A stretch of 64,000 nt of DNA. It comes from Begonia masoniana. Taxonomy: Eukaryota; Streptophyta; Magnoliopsida; Cucurbitales; Begoniaceae. The stretch covers positions 47,412,544 through 47,476,543 of the forward strand of contig CM039505.1 of assembly GCA_022432975.1 (NCBI GenBank), given 5' to 3'. The notes beneath the pieces were generated by a model. It was given only the letters and a program-made list of their open reading frames with translations, had not been told where the DNA came from and made no database searches. Shown piece after piece: positions 1 to 11,959 of this stretch. A program made the position numbers and the translations under genes. Positions within the stretch are counted from its first letter, which is position 1. The number at the start of each line of letters is the position of its first letter.

Positions 1-137
1 CTCGGATTTGCCGGAGAAGGGATTGGGTGAGAGATACTACCATACTTCCCGAAATTGTGATTTTTCAGATCGGCCGAGGGACTAGAGTGCCTTAGAGAAA
101 TTTATCGCAAGGTTCATGAAGCCAAGTATCCAAGGAT

Positions 138-706
138 TTGAACGTCAGAGCTCGGGTTATTCACAATCTGATAACCCACATCATTCTACCTCTGGATAGA
201 CAAAGATCTCGTGAGCTACATGGATATCTATGTGTTGGAGAAGCTGTATAACGGGAAGATGTTCGACTTTGGCTTCATGATTTTAGGTCATATGCATGAG
301 ATCGGTCGAACATGCAACAAGAATCTGCCGTACGACACATTGATTTAGAATATCATCGAGCGAGCTCAGATTTAGCTACCAATTGGAGAGTAGATGAGAG
401 CACAGGGATCCAGTAATGTATTTGATATTCTTCATTTGATTCAGATGGGCCTAGTTGAAGTCGACGAGACTTGGGTGTTCAAGGAAGACCATCCTCTGCA
501 GATGCTCTTATGGAGGAAGCCATAGCGCGCCGTTGTACCTCCACACGGTTAGTAGCTGGGACATGATTGAGTAGAGACTCGAGTTCCTCGTAGGCAGAGT
601 CGATGAGCTCACCGTGACACACAGAGAGCTAGCTGAGTCCCACATAGAGTTGAGAAAAACCCTGATGGATTGGGTAGAGCGAGATGATGACGATGTCCCA
701 CCGTAG
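138..706 (+). pseudogene. Relic of a plant mobile domain (PF20167-like) ORF
   Basis: No open frame survives, but fragments read in shifting plus-strand frames align with the ORF downstream of pol in the sirevirus of this window (13669-15622, minus strand). Shared landmarks in order are LNxRAxxxH near 138-165, a DxVSxM..VLxxLY block near 208-252, FDxGFxxL near 268-286 and LPYxxL near 327-345. The tail (about 570-703) reads as a short coiled coil rich in E, R and L, ending in an acidic DDDD stretch and a TAG at 704-706. Stops and frameshifts are frequent, so it is dead. I see no LTR around it, so it could be a fragment of another sirevirus or an independent copy. The family assignment rests on pattern similarity and not on a search. 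Confidence 0.6.
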
Positions 707-996
707 TTTAGTTTATGTTTTGTATTTCGTTTTATGTACTTTACTTTATGTTTGTAACTTTAGGTTTTGTTTGTAACTTTAGTTTATGTTTGTACTTTAC
801 TTTATGGTTGTACTTTAGTTTATCGATCTGACTTTGGGTTATACAATTGTGATTTGAATATGCAGGAATTGTTTGAAACTAGCTATGAGGGAGTCATAAA
901 ATAAAGGAAACTCTGCCTAAATTTACAACTTTATCTCATTATAATAAATAGATTAATTACACGTTATAATAAATACATAGATTATAGTCCTAATAG
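707..996. other. T-rich spacer with short degenerate repeats
   Basis: Between the relic and the solo LTR. The stretch 707-830 repeats variants of TTTATGTTTGTACTTTAC. No coding potential is seen. Bases 992-996 (AATAG) are the left target duplication of the solo LTR. Confidence 0.6.
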
Positions 997-3215
997 TGTA
1001 ACACTCGGTTTCATTGAGCCAACTTACTTTGTTAACTAGTAGTGAATGTTTTATAGATGAAATTGGGAGAAATTAGTGATTAGGCTAATGAGTGACTAGG
1101 CGAGGGCATAATGGTAAATTGAGATATAAAGTGGATAACCTATTTAAGGGAAGAGGTTCTGCGTTTAATGCACAGTAGCCGCCACCCTATTTCCATTTCC
1201 CTTCGTTTGATTTTCAGCTCAGCTCAGCAGACTTCCTTCCGGCATTTTCCTCTCTGATTTTCTCCATTCTAGGTGAGTTTTGTTTCATTTTACTTGGTGT
1301 TTTAGTGATTAGATGACAGAGAGATTGTAGGGGAGTGTTCATGAATGCTGTGAGTGAGAGTTAGTTTCGAGTTTTGGGGTGAACCAGGAATGCTCGGCGA
1401 GCAGGACTTCCAACTAGTTTCCCTAAGATTTCTAAATAGTTTAGAATGAAATTTAGTAATGCGGTGCTCTGTTTACGATTATAGATGAGCAAACTCCCGA
1501 AGTAGCTTACAACCAAACAATCTCCAGAAGACCAGATAAGTGGAGTATGCATGAGCCTTCGGGCCTACATCACAAAATAGTAGGAATTATGTATGTTTGA
1601 ATTTGTCTGTGTGGCATGCATCATATTTTGGAGAATACGAAAATGAATTTACATGTATTGGTTTGGTGAGGAATGAACAAATTGTAACAGAGAAGCTATT
1701 AAGGGAATTAATCTGCCCCTTAACTTATGAAGGGATTTATAACTTTGGGAAAATTGATCCGCTTCCCAATTGAATTTAGGATCAGATCAGCTGTTAAGGG
1801 AACTAATCCGCCCCTTAATTTATGAAGAGGATATATGACTTTGGGAAAATTGATCCAACTTCCAATGGTACCGAGGGATCAGATCAGTGAAAGAATGTAA
1901 TTGCAACTGAGATGTGAAAGTAGAAACTGCATGATTAGGATTTATGTTTCAGCATTTCCTTTTGTTATTGCTTCACTTATTTGGCATTAGGTTAATAGAT
2001 GAGCTTTGTGATGTTGGTGAAGAAGTGACAGCAGGTGTGTTCTCTAAGTTTACTGAGAACTAGGCAGGTTGGAGGAGTGCATTCATGCATCGATCCGGCA
2101 ACTGATGGGGCAGTTTAACTGGTGGCAGTAGAGGAGAAGGTTTAGTGAACCACGATTCAGTTTAAGTATGTTGAGAGGTTTTTTTTTTATGGCAGTGATA
2201 GTTTTAATGTTTTTGAATACATTTTGAGACTTTTCTGATAATGATACTCTGTTGGTTTCAATAGTGGTTTTATCAAATTTTGGAGTAATGCACAAATTTA
2301 AGTAATTTTGAACGATTTTTGGTAAAATACTCAAGTTCTTTTGGTAGTCGGAGTTTTTTTTGTTTAGAGTGAAATTGTTTGCTATGCTGTTTTTGTTGAG
2401 TGTTTCTGATCTATCGGTAGATGTTGAGTATTTTTGATATATCGGTATATGATGTCTATCGGTAGATGTTGAGTGTAATATCTATCGGTGGATGTAGTCC
2501 ATCGGTAGAAGTCGAGAGTTTTGTCTATCGGTGGATGTAGAGTGTTATCGTCTATCGGTAGATGTTGTCCATCGGTAGATGTGAGTAAAAGAATTTGTCG
2601 TTTGTGACTGGGTGATGTCGGGTATTATATCTATCGGAAGATGTAGGAAGTAATTTGTCGTTTTGCGATCTGTAGATGTGAATTGAGGATTTTTGTCGTC
2701 TAGTGACCGGAAGACGCAGCCTGTTCTATCGGTAGATGTGAGCTGAGAATGTTTGTCGTTTTGTGAGCGGTAGAAGTGAATAGGAGATTTGTCGTTTGTG
2801 AGAGGTAGATGTCGTCTGCCGAGTTATTGAAGTAGCGTGGATATCACGTGGTCTGAGCGGTAGAAGTGTTTTGCGTATGTGAGTGGTGGATGCGAGTGTA
2901 AAACGTTGTCGTTTTGTGAGTGGAAGATTTAATTCATTTGGCTTCTACTGCCGAGACTCTTTTGTCTCTATTTCTACCGCTGGAACTATTCAGCGGTAGA
3001 TGTGTTCTTTTTTCCTTTCCTTTTCAACCAACTGTCTTCAATATTTTAACTATTTAATAAATGTCGTTCATACAAATATTTTTCCGCTACAAGTTTTAAT
3101 GTTTTAAGGGTCAAGTCTTGATCGTTGAATGAAATTTTAAAATTTTCTCAGAAAGTCATAGTTCGGTTTAGTATTATGTGTGGCGAACCGGGTTCAGATA
3201 ACTTGGGGCGTTACA
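997..3215 (+). mobile_element. Solo LTR of a chromovirus-type Ty3/gypsy element
   Basis: Starts TGTAACACTCGG and ends GGGGCGTTACA, the same ends as the LTRs of the two internal-bearing chromoviruses in this window. It is flanked by a perfect 5-bp duplication AATAG (992-996 and 3216-3220). No primer site or internal region follows, so it is a solo LTR left by LTR-LTR recombination. It contains the stem-loop array typical of this group (about 1697-1890), many CGGTAGATG-type motifs with TTTGTCGTTTTG boxes (about 2400-2900), and a hairpin with arms CTACCGCTG (2974-2982) and CAGCGGTAG (2991-2999). It is about 2.2 kb and differs enough from the other LTRs to be a third subfamily. Confidence 0.9.
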
Positions 3216-3273
3216 AATAGTCATAAATTTATGTCTCGACCATGTATAGAAGATTCGTGCACATAAATAAAAA

Positions 3274-4742
3274 TTATATTAGAAAATAATTAAAGTGTAT
3301 ATATAAGCAAAATGTGTTAAAATGTACCTGTATCCCGTCAAATGTGTGGAAACCCATGAATGTGTTTTGAGAAGCAGAAGCAGAAGCAGTGCCTGAAGTG
3401 GATGCTCTATCAGGACAAATGCGACTATTATGCCCCTGACGCTGACATATACTACGCGACATCGTTGTGCTCTTCCTAGTAATTTTCATACTTGGCGGCT
3501 CATTGACATCTCGTACTCTTTTCTTCTCCGGCCTACCAGGTTGACGCTTTCTTTTGGGCGGAAGAATTTGCTTCATATTTTCCACAGGCAGCCACATGTG
3601 TTGGCCACTAAGCAGATGAATGAAGTATGAATATATCTACAGATAAGTTCCCCAGTGATAATATTGATGAACGTAATTTTTTGGTTCTGGTCTCATGAAA
3701 TGAATGCAGGGAATGGAATGGACACATAATATTTCAGTAAGCTTCCCCTGTAATAGTTGCACACACATGTATTCATGTCGACAACATATTGTTCATCGTC
3801 GTTGCTGACCTCAAATCATACAGCTCCTGCAAACATAGCATAAGACATAAGACGTCTGTTCACGAGACTAGCTTCTCATATTTTTTCACAATCCTAGTTA
3901 TCAAGCACTTTCAAATCATCTCGAACATGGTCAGAATCGGTTTGTCCCTGACAGGTAATAGAATTGCATTGAATGACACACATACAGAGTCAACATAAAA
4001 CAATATAACTACCACAACACCTCAATATTTGAAAGACCAATCGAAAATACATTATACCTTTTGTCAATCCATAACAAATGTCTATCTGTATCCCGATTCA
4101 ATATGTAGGTCTAACTTCAATTATTTCAAAAACCACGTCCATAAGTCCATACACTCTGATTTCACATTGGCAACAACAACAAGATATATTCTACTATTGC
4201 CATCAATGCTAATGACTGTTAGTAATTGGCTGAGACACAAATCCTTTAGATGACAATCATCCAAACAGATAATAAGTGTACCACACTATAGTAAACATGT
4301 CTTGTAAGCAGCCATACACATATACATTCTTTCGAATACACATGACTCACTATCGGCAGAGCACACCAAGTGAGTTTGTAGGCCCAATGTCCTACCCGAA
4401 TTTGATCTACGTATTTCTTTTGTGTACGACCACAATAGCTTGTATTGTTCGTCGTCTTTCCCTTTATTAAGTTTTCAAGTTTCGCTTCTTGCTCTTCTGG
4501 CGAGACTTGGTGTAATATTGAAATTCAAATCCTTTCTTACTGTCTCGATAATGAAAGAAATTTTTTACGTATGTTGACTTTTGAACCTTTCCAAATAATA
4601 GTTTGCTACCCATTTTGCAGTAGTGTGTCGATTCTCAATATTCCTGGAACAGTTGTGAGAATTGTTGAAACTCTTTATTTGAAAAGTAAGCTCATTTTGC
4701 ATTTTCGAACCATGCAGTCGTCAATCACATCCGTCTTCACAC
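3274..4742 (-). pseudogene. MuDR/MULE-type transposase, middle and C-terminal part
   Basis: Read on the minus strand, 4260-4040 gives a block like LLTVISIDGNSRIYLVVV followed by TWFLK, the MULE transposase core. About 3790-3690 gives a SWIM-type zinc finger (TCVC, then IPCIHFM: CxC...CxH), and 3597-3274 an open 107-codon tail with a zinc knuckle (CQRQGHNSRIC) and a basic KRKRQPGRPEKKR segment. Several frameshifts and stops interrupt it. The 5' half lies at 24886-25090, separated by chromovirus copy 1 inserted after codons reading AVCV. In a live element this enzyme binds terminal inverted repeats and moves the element by cut and paste. I could not identify the element's ends. Confidence 0.75.
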
Positions 4743-4887
4743 TGTAGCAACCGGTAATTGTCATCCTTGATTTTTATTAGTAACATTTTGTGACTTTTAT
4801 TTTTATAGAATTAAGTAAATTTGATTGGTTGCTTAAATAGGTTAAAGTTGATTAGCTAATGGCATTTTAGTAATCGTGAAGCACGTG

Positions 4888-4896
4888 TTATAAGTA
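4888..4896 (+). promoter_or_regulatory. Candidate TATA box of chromovirus 1 LTR
   Basis: TTATAAGTA sits about 145 bp into the LTR, just upstream of a pyrimidine-rich stretch where transcription could start. The 3' LTR has the same sequence near 23130. Assignment is by position only. Confidence 0.35.
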
Positions 4897-5417
4897 GAAG
4901 GTTTAGCCGCCACTGTTTCATTTCCCTCTTTCGGCATTCGAGCTTAGTGGTTCCTCGAGATGACTTCCTCTTTCGATTCTTCTCCGACTTAGGTGAGTTT
5001 TACTTCGATCTCTCGCTGTTTTAGTGATTATAGATAATAGAGAGGATTGTAGATGCGTATTTTGAGAATGCTGAGAGTGAGAGTTGAGTTCAGTTTTGTA
5101 GTGAATCGGGAATGTACGAAGAACAGAGCCTCCAAACTAGTTTCCCTTAAATTTCTAGATAGTTTAAAATGAAGTTAAGTAATGTTGTGCTTATGTTTTA
5201 GGTGAGCCAACTCTTGAAGTAGCTTATAACTAGGAATCTCTAAAGAAACCAGGTAAGTGGAGTATGTGTGTGCCTTCGGGCCTATATCACAAAACAGTAG
5301 GTTTATGCAAGCTTGAATGTTTTCAGTATGTCATACTTCATGTTTTATTAAATGAGTACGAAAATGAATTTACATGGAATGGCATGGTAAGATATGAACA
5401 GGTTGTAATAGAAAAAT

Positions 5418-5610
5418 TATTAAGAGAACTAATCTGCCCCTTAATCGAGTAGAGGATGTAGACATTGGGAAAATTGATCAACTTCCTATCGAAGAAGGGA
5501 TCAGATCAGCTATTAAGGGAACTAATCCGCCCCTTAATCAAGTAGAGGATTTAGATCTTGGGAAATTGATCCACCTCCCAATGTACAGAGGGATCAACAT
5601 AAAACGAATA
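5418..5610 (+). repeat. Stem-loop repeat block in chromoviral LTR
   Basis: Repeats pair two short hairpins: arms TTAAGGG / CCCTTAA, and TTGGGAA-type arms around a GATCC loop. The block recurs in the solo LTR (about 1697-1890), the 3' LTR of copy 1 (about 23677-23765), and both LTRs of copy 2. Confidence 0.7.
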
Positions 5611-5894
5611 TAACTGAGTTGTGAAAGTAGAAACTGCATGATTTAGTTTTATGTTTCAGTACTTCATTTCATTTTACTCTACTTATTTAGAATTAGGCTA
5701 ATAGATGAATTTTGTGATGTAGGTGATGAGGTTACAACAGGTGATTTCTCTGAGTTTACAGAGGGATAGGTGAAGTTGATGAAGCACATCTATACCGCGG
5801 TTTGGTGCTCTGATGAGGCGGTTTAACTAATGTTTGTATGTGAAGTGTAAATGGATTGATGTTTGTCGAAGTGTGCTGAGAATTTTAATGATTG

Positions 5895-7800
5895 TGATAC
5901 TGTTTACCGGTAGATGTTATCAATCGGTAGGAGTTGTCTATCGGTGGATGTTGAGTGTTACTGTTTACCGGTAGATGTTATCAATCGGTAGGAGTTGTCT
6001 ATCGGTAGATGTTGTCTATCGGTAGATGTTGTCTATCGGTAGATGTTGTCTATCGGTGGATGTTGAGTGTTACTGTTTACCGGTAGATGTTATCAATCGG
6101 TAGGAGTTGTCTATCGGTAGATGTTGTCTATCGGTAGATGTTGTCTATCGGTGGATGTTGAGTGTTACTGTTTACCGGTAGATGTTATCAATCAGTAGGA
6201 GTTGTCTATCGGTGGATGTTGAGTGTTACTGTTTACCGGTAGATGTTATCAATCAGTAGGAGTTGTCTATCGGTGGATGTTGAGTGTTACTGTTTACCGG
6301 TAGATGTTATCAATCAGTAGGAGTTGTCTATCGGTGGATGTTGAGTGTTACTGTTTACCGGTAGATGTTATCAATCAGTAGGAGTTGTCTATCGGTAGAT
6401 GTTGTCTATCGGTGGATGTTGAGTGTTACTGTTTACCGGTAGATGTTATCAATCGGTAGGAGTTGTCTATCGGTAGATGTTGTCTATCGGTGGATGTTGA
6501 GTGTTACTGTTTACCGGTAGATGTTATCAATCGGTAGGAGTTGTCTATCGGTGGATGTTGAGTGTTACTGTTTACCGGTAGATGTTATCAATCAGTAGGA
6601 GTTGTCTATCGGTAGATGTTGTCTATCGGTGGATGTTGAGTGTTACTGTTTACCGGTAGATGTTATCAATCGGTAGGAGTTGTCTATCGGTGGATGTTGA
6701 GTGTTACTGTTTACCGGTAGATGTTATCAATCGGTAGGAGTTGTCTATCGGTAGATGTTGTCTATCGGTGGATGTTGAGTGTTACTGTTTACCGGTAGAT
6801 GTTATCAATCAGTAGGAGTTGTCTATCGGTGGATGTTGAGTGTTACTGTTTACCGGTAGATGTTATCAATCAGTAGGAGTTGTCTATCGGTAGATGTTGT
6901 CTATCGGTAGATGTTGTCTATCGGTGGATGTTGAGTGTTACTGTTTACCGGTAGATGTTATCAATCAGTAGGAGTTGTCTATCGGTAGATGTTGTCTATC
7001 GGTGGATGTTGAGTGTTACTGTTTACCGGTAGATGTTATCAATCAGTAGGAGTTGTCTATCGGTGGATGTTGAGTGTTACTGTTTACCGGTAGATGTTAT
7101 CAATCAGTAGGAGTTGTCTATCGGTAGATGTTGTCTATCGGTGGATGTTGAGTGTTACTGTTTACCGGTAGATGTTATCAATCAGTAGGAGTTGTCTATC
7201 GGTGGATGTTGAGTGTTACTGTTTACCGGTAGATGTTATCAATCAGTAGGAGTTGTCTATCGGTGGATGTTGAGTGTTACTGTTTACCGGTAGATGTTAT
7301 CAATCAGTAGGAGTTGTCTATCGGTGGATGTTGAGTGTTACTGTTTACCGGTAGATGTTATCAATCAGTAGGAGTTGTCTATCGGTAGATGTTGTCTATG
7401 GTGAGATGTTGTTCTGTTGTCTATCGGTAGATGTTGTCTATCGATAGAGGTTGAGTGTTACTGTTTACCGGTAGATGTTATCAATCAGTAGGAGTTGTCT
7501 ATCGGTAGATGTTGTCTATTGGTGGATGTTGAGTGTTACTGTTTACCGGTAGATGTTATCAATCAGTAGGAGTTGTCTATTGGTAGATGTTGTCTATCGG
7601 TGGATGTTGAGTGTTACTGTTTACCAGTAGATGTTATCAATCGGTAGGAGTTGTCTATCGGTGGATGTTGAGTGTTACTGTTTACCGGTAGATGTTATCA
7701 ATCGGTAGGAGTTGTCTATCGGTGGATGTTGAGTGTTACTGTTTACCGGTAGATGTTATCGATCGGTAGATGTTGTCTATCGGTGGAGGTTGAGTGTTAC
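5895..7800 (+). repeat. Minisatellite inside chromovirus 1 5' LTR
   Basis: About 26 higher-order units. The basic unit is 61 bp and contains TGTTACTGTTTACCGG, a TCAATCRGTAGGAG segment and a TCTATCGGTGGATG segment. Length variants come from insertion of extra 17-bp subunits (TCTATCGGTAGATGTTG), so spacings follow 61 + n x 17 (for example 112 between 5953 and 6065). The homologous place in the 3' LTR (about 24262-24540) has only three or so units. Confidence 0.92.
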
Positions 7801-8139
7801 TGTTGAGCGGTGGATGTCGGTAGCAGAAGACGTATTTTGTCTCTACTTCTACCGCCGAGACTATTCTGTCTCTATTTCTACCGCTGGGACTATTCAGCGG
7901 TAGATGTGTTCTGGTTTTTTTTTTGTTTTTTTTTTCTTTCAACTAGTTGTCTCTAATATTTTAATTAGTATATAAATGCTGTTTTATACAAATGGTTTTC
8001 CGCTGCAAGTTTTGACGTTCTTTTTATAAGGTCAAATTTGATCGTTGAGTGAAGTTTTAAAAATTTTCTCTAAATGTCATAGTTCGGTTCAGTAATATGA
8101 GTAGCGAATTGGGTTTATTAAATTCGGGGCGTTACAGTA

Positions 8140-8151
8140 TAGTATCAGAGA
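8140..8151 (+). other. Primer binding site, chromovirus copy 1
   Basis: TAGTATCAGAGA, three bases after the 5' LTR, matches the initiator-tRNA-Met site TGGTATCAGAGC at 10 of 12 positions. Confidence 0.8.
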
Positions 8152-8254
8152 CATTTTGTTAAACCGTTCAAAAGATCACTCATCAGTACCGATCGTCGCA
8201 TGGAAGTACTCCAACAACTGTAAGTGTTTATGTTAACCTTAGTTATTAGATATT

Positions 8255-9730
8255 ATGAGAGTAATTAACCTTATACAGGAATATAGCAAAATAGCTAGAC
8301 GACCAGGAAGACCAAGAGTACCGAGAGAAATGCCAAATTTGAGAACTGAGGAGGATCCTAGTGTGATTAGAGAGCTGACAGCTTTAGTACGTCAGCAGTC
8401 TAAACAACTGGGACTACTTTTGAACCGAGATGTGCAAGGGAGTGCCAACTCGTGTTCCAACAATGAGTAAGCAGGAGACAGATTCCAGAGATTGCAATAG
8501 CCCATATTTGATGGACAGTCATCCAATCCGATTGTTGCTGAGGGATGGCTTAGGAAGATCAAGAGTATGTTCAGATGTGCCAACATTGGAGAAGGAGACA
8601 AAGTCACCTTGGCAACATTCCATTTGGCTGGGGATGCTCTACTTTGGTGGAAAACAATGGAGACCACCACTGATGTTCTGGCTATGTCTTGGTCACAATT
8701 CAAGGAAATTTTCGATGAAAAATACTTTAACAGCACCGTCCAGACCGCAAAGAGGGTGGAGTTTTTGAACTTGAAGCAGACGGGGTCCGTGTCTGAGTAC
8801 AATAGACAGTTTGAGTCCCTGTCCAGGTTTGCTGGGCATTTTGTTCACAGGAATGAGGATAAGGTGTTTCAATTTATGCATGGACTGAAACCAGAAATTT
8901 ACAGAGGTGTCAAGTTTTCGAGTATTAAAGATTTGTCTTACGGAGAAGTCGTGTCCACGGCAATGGAAGTGGAAGAAGCAGAAATGAAGTGTGCTGGACC
9001 AAAGGAAGCCCCACGAAAGTTTATTCAGCCACACCAACAGAGAGGGATGAAGAGGCCCAATGAAGGCCAGGGTAGCCAAGGAACAGGAATGAAGGTACAG
9101 AATACTGGGAAGTTTCCCCAATGTCTGAAATGTTTGAAAAATCACCCAGGAGAGTGCAGAATTGGCTCAAGAAAGTGTTACAACTGTGAAGAAGTTGGAC
9201 ACACATTCAAGGATTGCCCAAAGCCCATAGTCATTCGATGCTTCCACTGTAAAAAAGTTGGCCATATTAACAGAGACTGTCCAGCTTTAAAGAGTGGCCC
9301 TGCTAAGATAAAGCCGAGGATATTCTCCATGATGGAGTCGGGTGATGAAGAACAGCCCACTGTAGTGTTAGGTACCATATTGATCAACTCTATACTTGCT
9401 TTTACTTTAATAGATTCTGGTGCAACACATTCGTTTATAGAGTCTGCATTTGCTGTTAAGTTAGATGTACGACCTACGCCATCTAAACATGTGTTTAATG
9501 TCACGTTACCCTGTGGTGAATGCATGCACTCTAGCCGAGTGATGCTTGATAGTTTGGTGTTAGTGAGAAACATGAATCTACATGCTGATCTCATTATCAT
9601 GGAGATAATGGGATTTGATGTAATCCTTAGAATTGACTGGTTGTTTAAGCATTATGCCACAATCGATTGTAGGACTAGAATTGTTAGTTTTCAACCCCCT
9701 GGTGGTATGAAACATACCTTCAAGCCTTGA
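8255..9730 (+). pseudogene. Chromovirus 1 gag and protease, degenerate
   Basis: The N-terminal piece (8255-8470) stops early. The gag core resumes in another frame from about 8567 and runs 387 codons to a stop at 9728-9730. The gag domain (LATFHLAGDALLWW, then FLNLKQTGSVSEYNRQFESL) is followed by zinc knuckles (CYNCEEVGHTFKDC and CFHCKKVGHINRDC) that would bind element RNA, and by the aspartic protease site [10 protein letters not shown] near 9411-9440. Sister copy 2 in this window has the same order. The break near 8470-8560 and the terminal stop make it non-functional as one polyprotein. Confidence 0.88.
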
Positions 9731-11959
9731 AGAATTGTAAGGTAATGTCTGTTATTGCCCCTATCGATGCTAGACCTTCTCCATGCAGGGAGTATTTGTG
9801 TTTTTTGGCCAGTGTTTTAGACACACAACTAGTAGGAAAGGCAAGTCCTCAAAATGTCTTAGTTGTCCAAGACTTTCCAAAAGTATTTCTAGATGATCTT
9901 CCTGGCTTGCCGCCAGATAGGGAAATTGAGTTTGTTGTAGATGTTTACCCAGGCGCGGAACCTGTATCTAAGAATCCTTACAGATTGGCACCAATAGAAC
10001 TTAGAGAACTAAAGGCACAGTTGGAGGAATTGTTGGAGAAAGGGTTCATACGCCCTAGCTTTTCACTGTGGGGTGCACCTGTTCTTTTTGTTAAGAAAAA
10101 GGATGGATCATTGCGCATGTGTGTTGATTATCGGGAATTGAACAAATTAACTATCAAGAACAAATATCCATTACCAAGGATTGATGATCTATTCGACCAA
10201 CTTAATAGTGCACGAGTCTTCTCTAAGATTGACCTTAGGTCCGGTTATTATCAATTAAAAGTTAAATCCGAAGATATCCCTAAGACAGCCTTTCGCACAA
10301 GGTATGGACATTATGAGTATTTGGTTATGTCTTTTGGATTGACAAATGCACCATCAGCTTTTATGGATCTTATGAATAGAGTGTTTCACGAGTATCTAGA
10401 TAAATTTGTCATAGTGTTTATTGATGATATTCTAATCTACTCACGTACTAAGGATGAACATGCAAAAAAACTTAAACTTGGTATTAGGAGTACTTAAGCA
10501 GCACCGACTTTATACCAAGTTTTCCAAGTGTGAGTTTTGGTTGGACCAAGTTCACTTTTTGGGTCACGTTATCCTGGGAGATGGGATATCTGTCGATCCA
10601 GCCAAGGTTCAAGCAGTTAAGTAATGGCCCCAACCAAAGAATGCTACAGATATTCAGAGTTTCCTTGGATTAGCAGGATATTACAGGAAGTTCATTGAAG
10701 GATTCTCGAAAATTTCTACACCCCTCACTTGGTTAACAAGGAAGAACATGAAGTATGTGTGGACTGAGGAATGTGAGTTTAGTTTTCGGACCTTGAAACA
10801 GAGACTGACCAATGCCCCAATATTAACACTCCCTGTTGAGAATGAAAAGTTTAGCATTTATTATGATGCTTCCAAAGTTGGTCTTGGTTTTGTCTTGATG
10901 CAGGATGGAAAGGTAATAGCTTATGCTTCTAGACAGCTGAAAACACATGAGAAGAATTACCCTACACATGATTTGAAATTAGCAGCAGTAGTTTTTGCGT
11001 TGAAGATTTGGAGGCATTATTTGTATGGACAATTTTGTGAAATATTCTCAAATCATAAAAGTCTAAAATATATTTTCACACAGAAAGAGCTAAACATGAG
11101 GCAACGTCGGTGGTTGGAGTTTATTAAGGATTATGATTTTGAGATTAAATACCACCCCGACAAGGTGAATGTAGTGGCTGATGCATTGAGTAGAGTGACA
11201 ACATCAGCCTCGGCATTGATTCTTGACATACCGATAGCCTTAGAGATAGAATTCCAAAAATTTGACCTAGAAGCTGTGTCCAGCGTGTCAGCCATGCTTT
11301 CTACTATATCCTTAAGGCCTACTATTTTGGAGAGAATAAAGGAAGTCCAGGTAAATGATGCTGAATGCAATAAGTACTAGTTAAGCATGGATTCTTCTGA
11401 TAAGTCAGATTTCAACTATTCTATTGATGGAATTCTCAAGTTTCGGAATAGATGGTTTGTTCCGATAAATGTAGAACTTTGAAATCAGATCCTTTCGGAA
11501 GCTCATTCTTCTTGGTTATCTGTTCATCCTGGAAGTACAAAAATGTACAGAGATCTTAAACAACACTATTGGTGGCCAAATATGAAAAGAAGTGTGGCAG
11601 AATACATTGGATCGTGTTTGATTTGTCAACAGATTAAAACTGAACATCAAAAACCTGCAGGAACCTTGCAACCATTACCAGTTCTCGAATGGAAATGGGA
11701 ACAAATAACGATGGTCTTTGTCGTAGGATTGTCTAGAACAGCAAGGAGACATGATGCAATTTGGGTGATAGTTGATCGTCTAACCAAATCTGCCAATTTC
11801 CTGCCCATAAAGGTGACATACTCGATAGATCAACTCATTGAATTGTATGTGCATGAGATTGTTAGATTGCATGGAGTTCCAATCACTATAGTTTCAGATT
11901 GAGATTCTAGATTTACATCTAAGTTTTGAAAGAGTTTACATAAGGCTATGGGTACACAC
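9727..11959 (+). pseudogene. Chromovirus 1 pol: RT, RNase H and integrase 5' part
   Basis: RT is open at 9727-10497 with PYRLAP, the GYYQLKV block and the catalytic [10 protein letters not shown] (about 10415-10444). A frameshift follows, then an in-frame TAA near 10621. RNase H is open at 10748-11380 (YDASKVGLG, then ADALSR near 11179). Integrase zinc-binding and core pieces lie at 11543-11902 (YWWPNMKRS, CLICQQ). The frame then meets stops and is cut at 11959 by the sirevirus. The remaining integrase is at 22162-22955. Confidence 0.9.

Larger units (their letters stand above)
4743..8136 (+). repeat. 5' LTR of chromovirus copy 1 (expanded)
   Basis: 3394 bp against 1890 bp for its partner at 22991-24880. 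The two match closely over the first 1.1 kb and the last 0.35 kb. The size difference comes from a minisatellite at about 5895-7800. Near its 3' end it carries a hairpin with arms CTACCGCTG (7878-7886) and CAGCGGTAG (7895-7903). Confidence 0.92.

Noticed and set aside
5895..7800. CRISPR-like array
   Set aside because: The units are contiguous tandem repeats without unique spacers, inside a plant LTR; it is a minisatellite.
8392..9600. Minus-strand open frames over chromovirus gag
   Set aside because: Shadows of the plus-strand gag; no domain pattern of their own.
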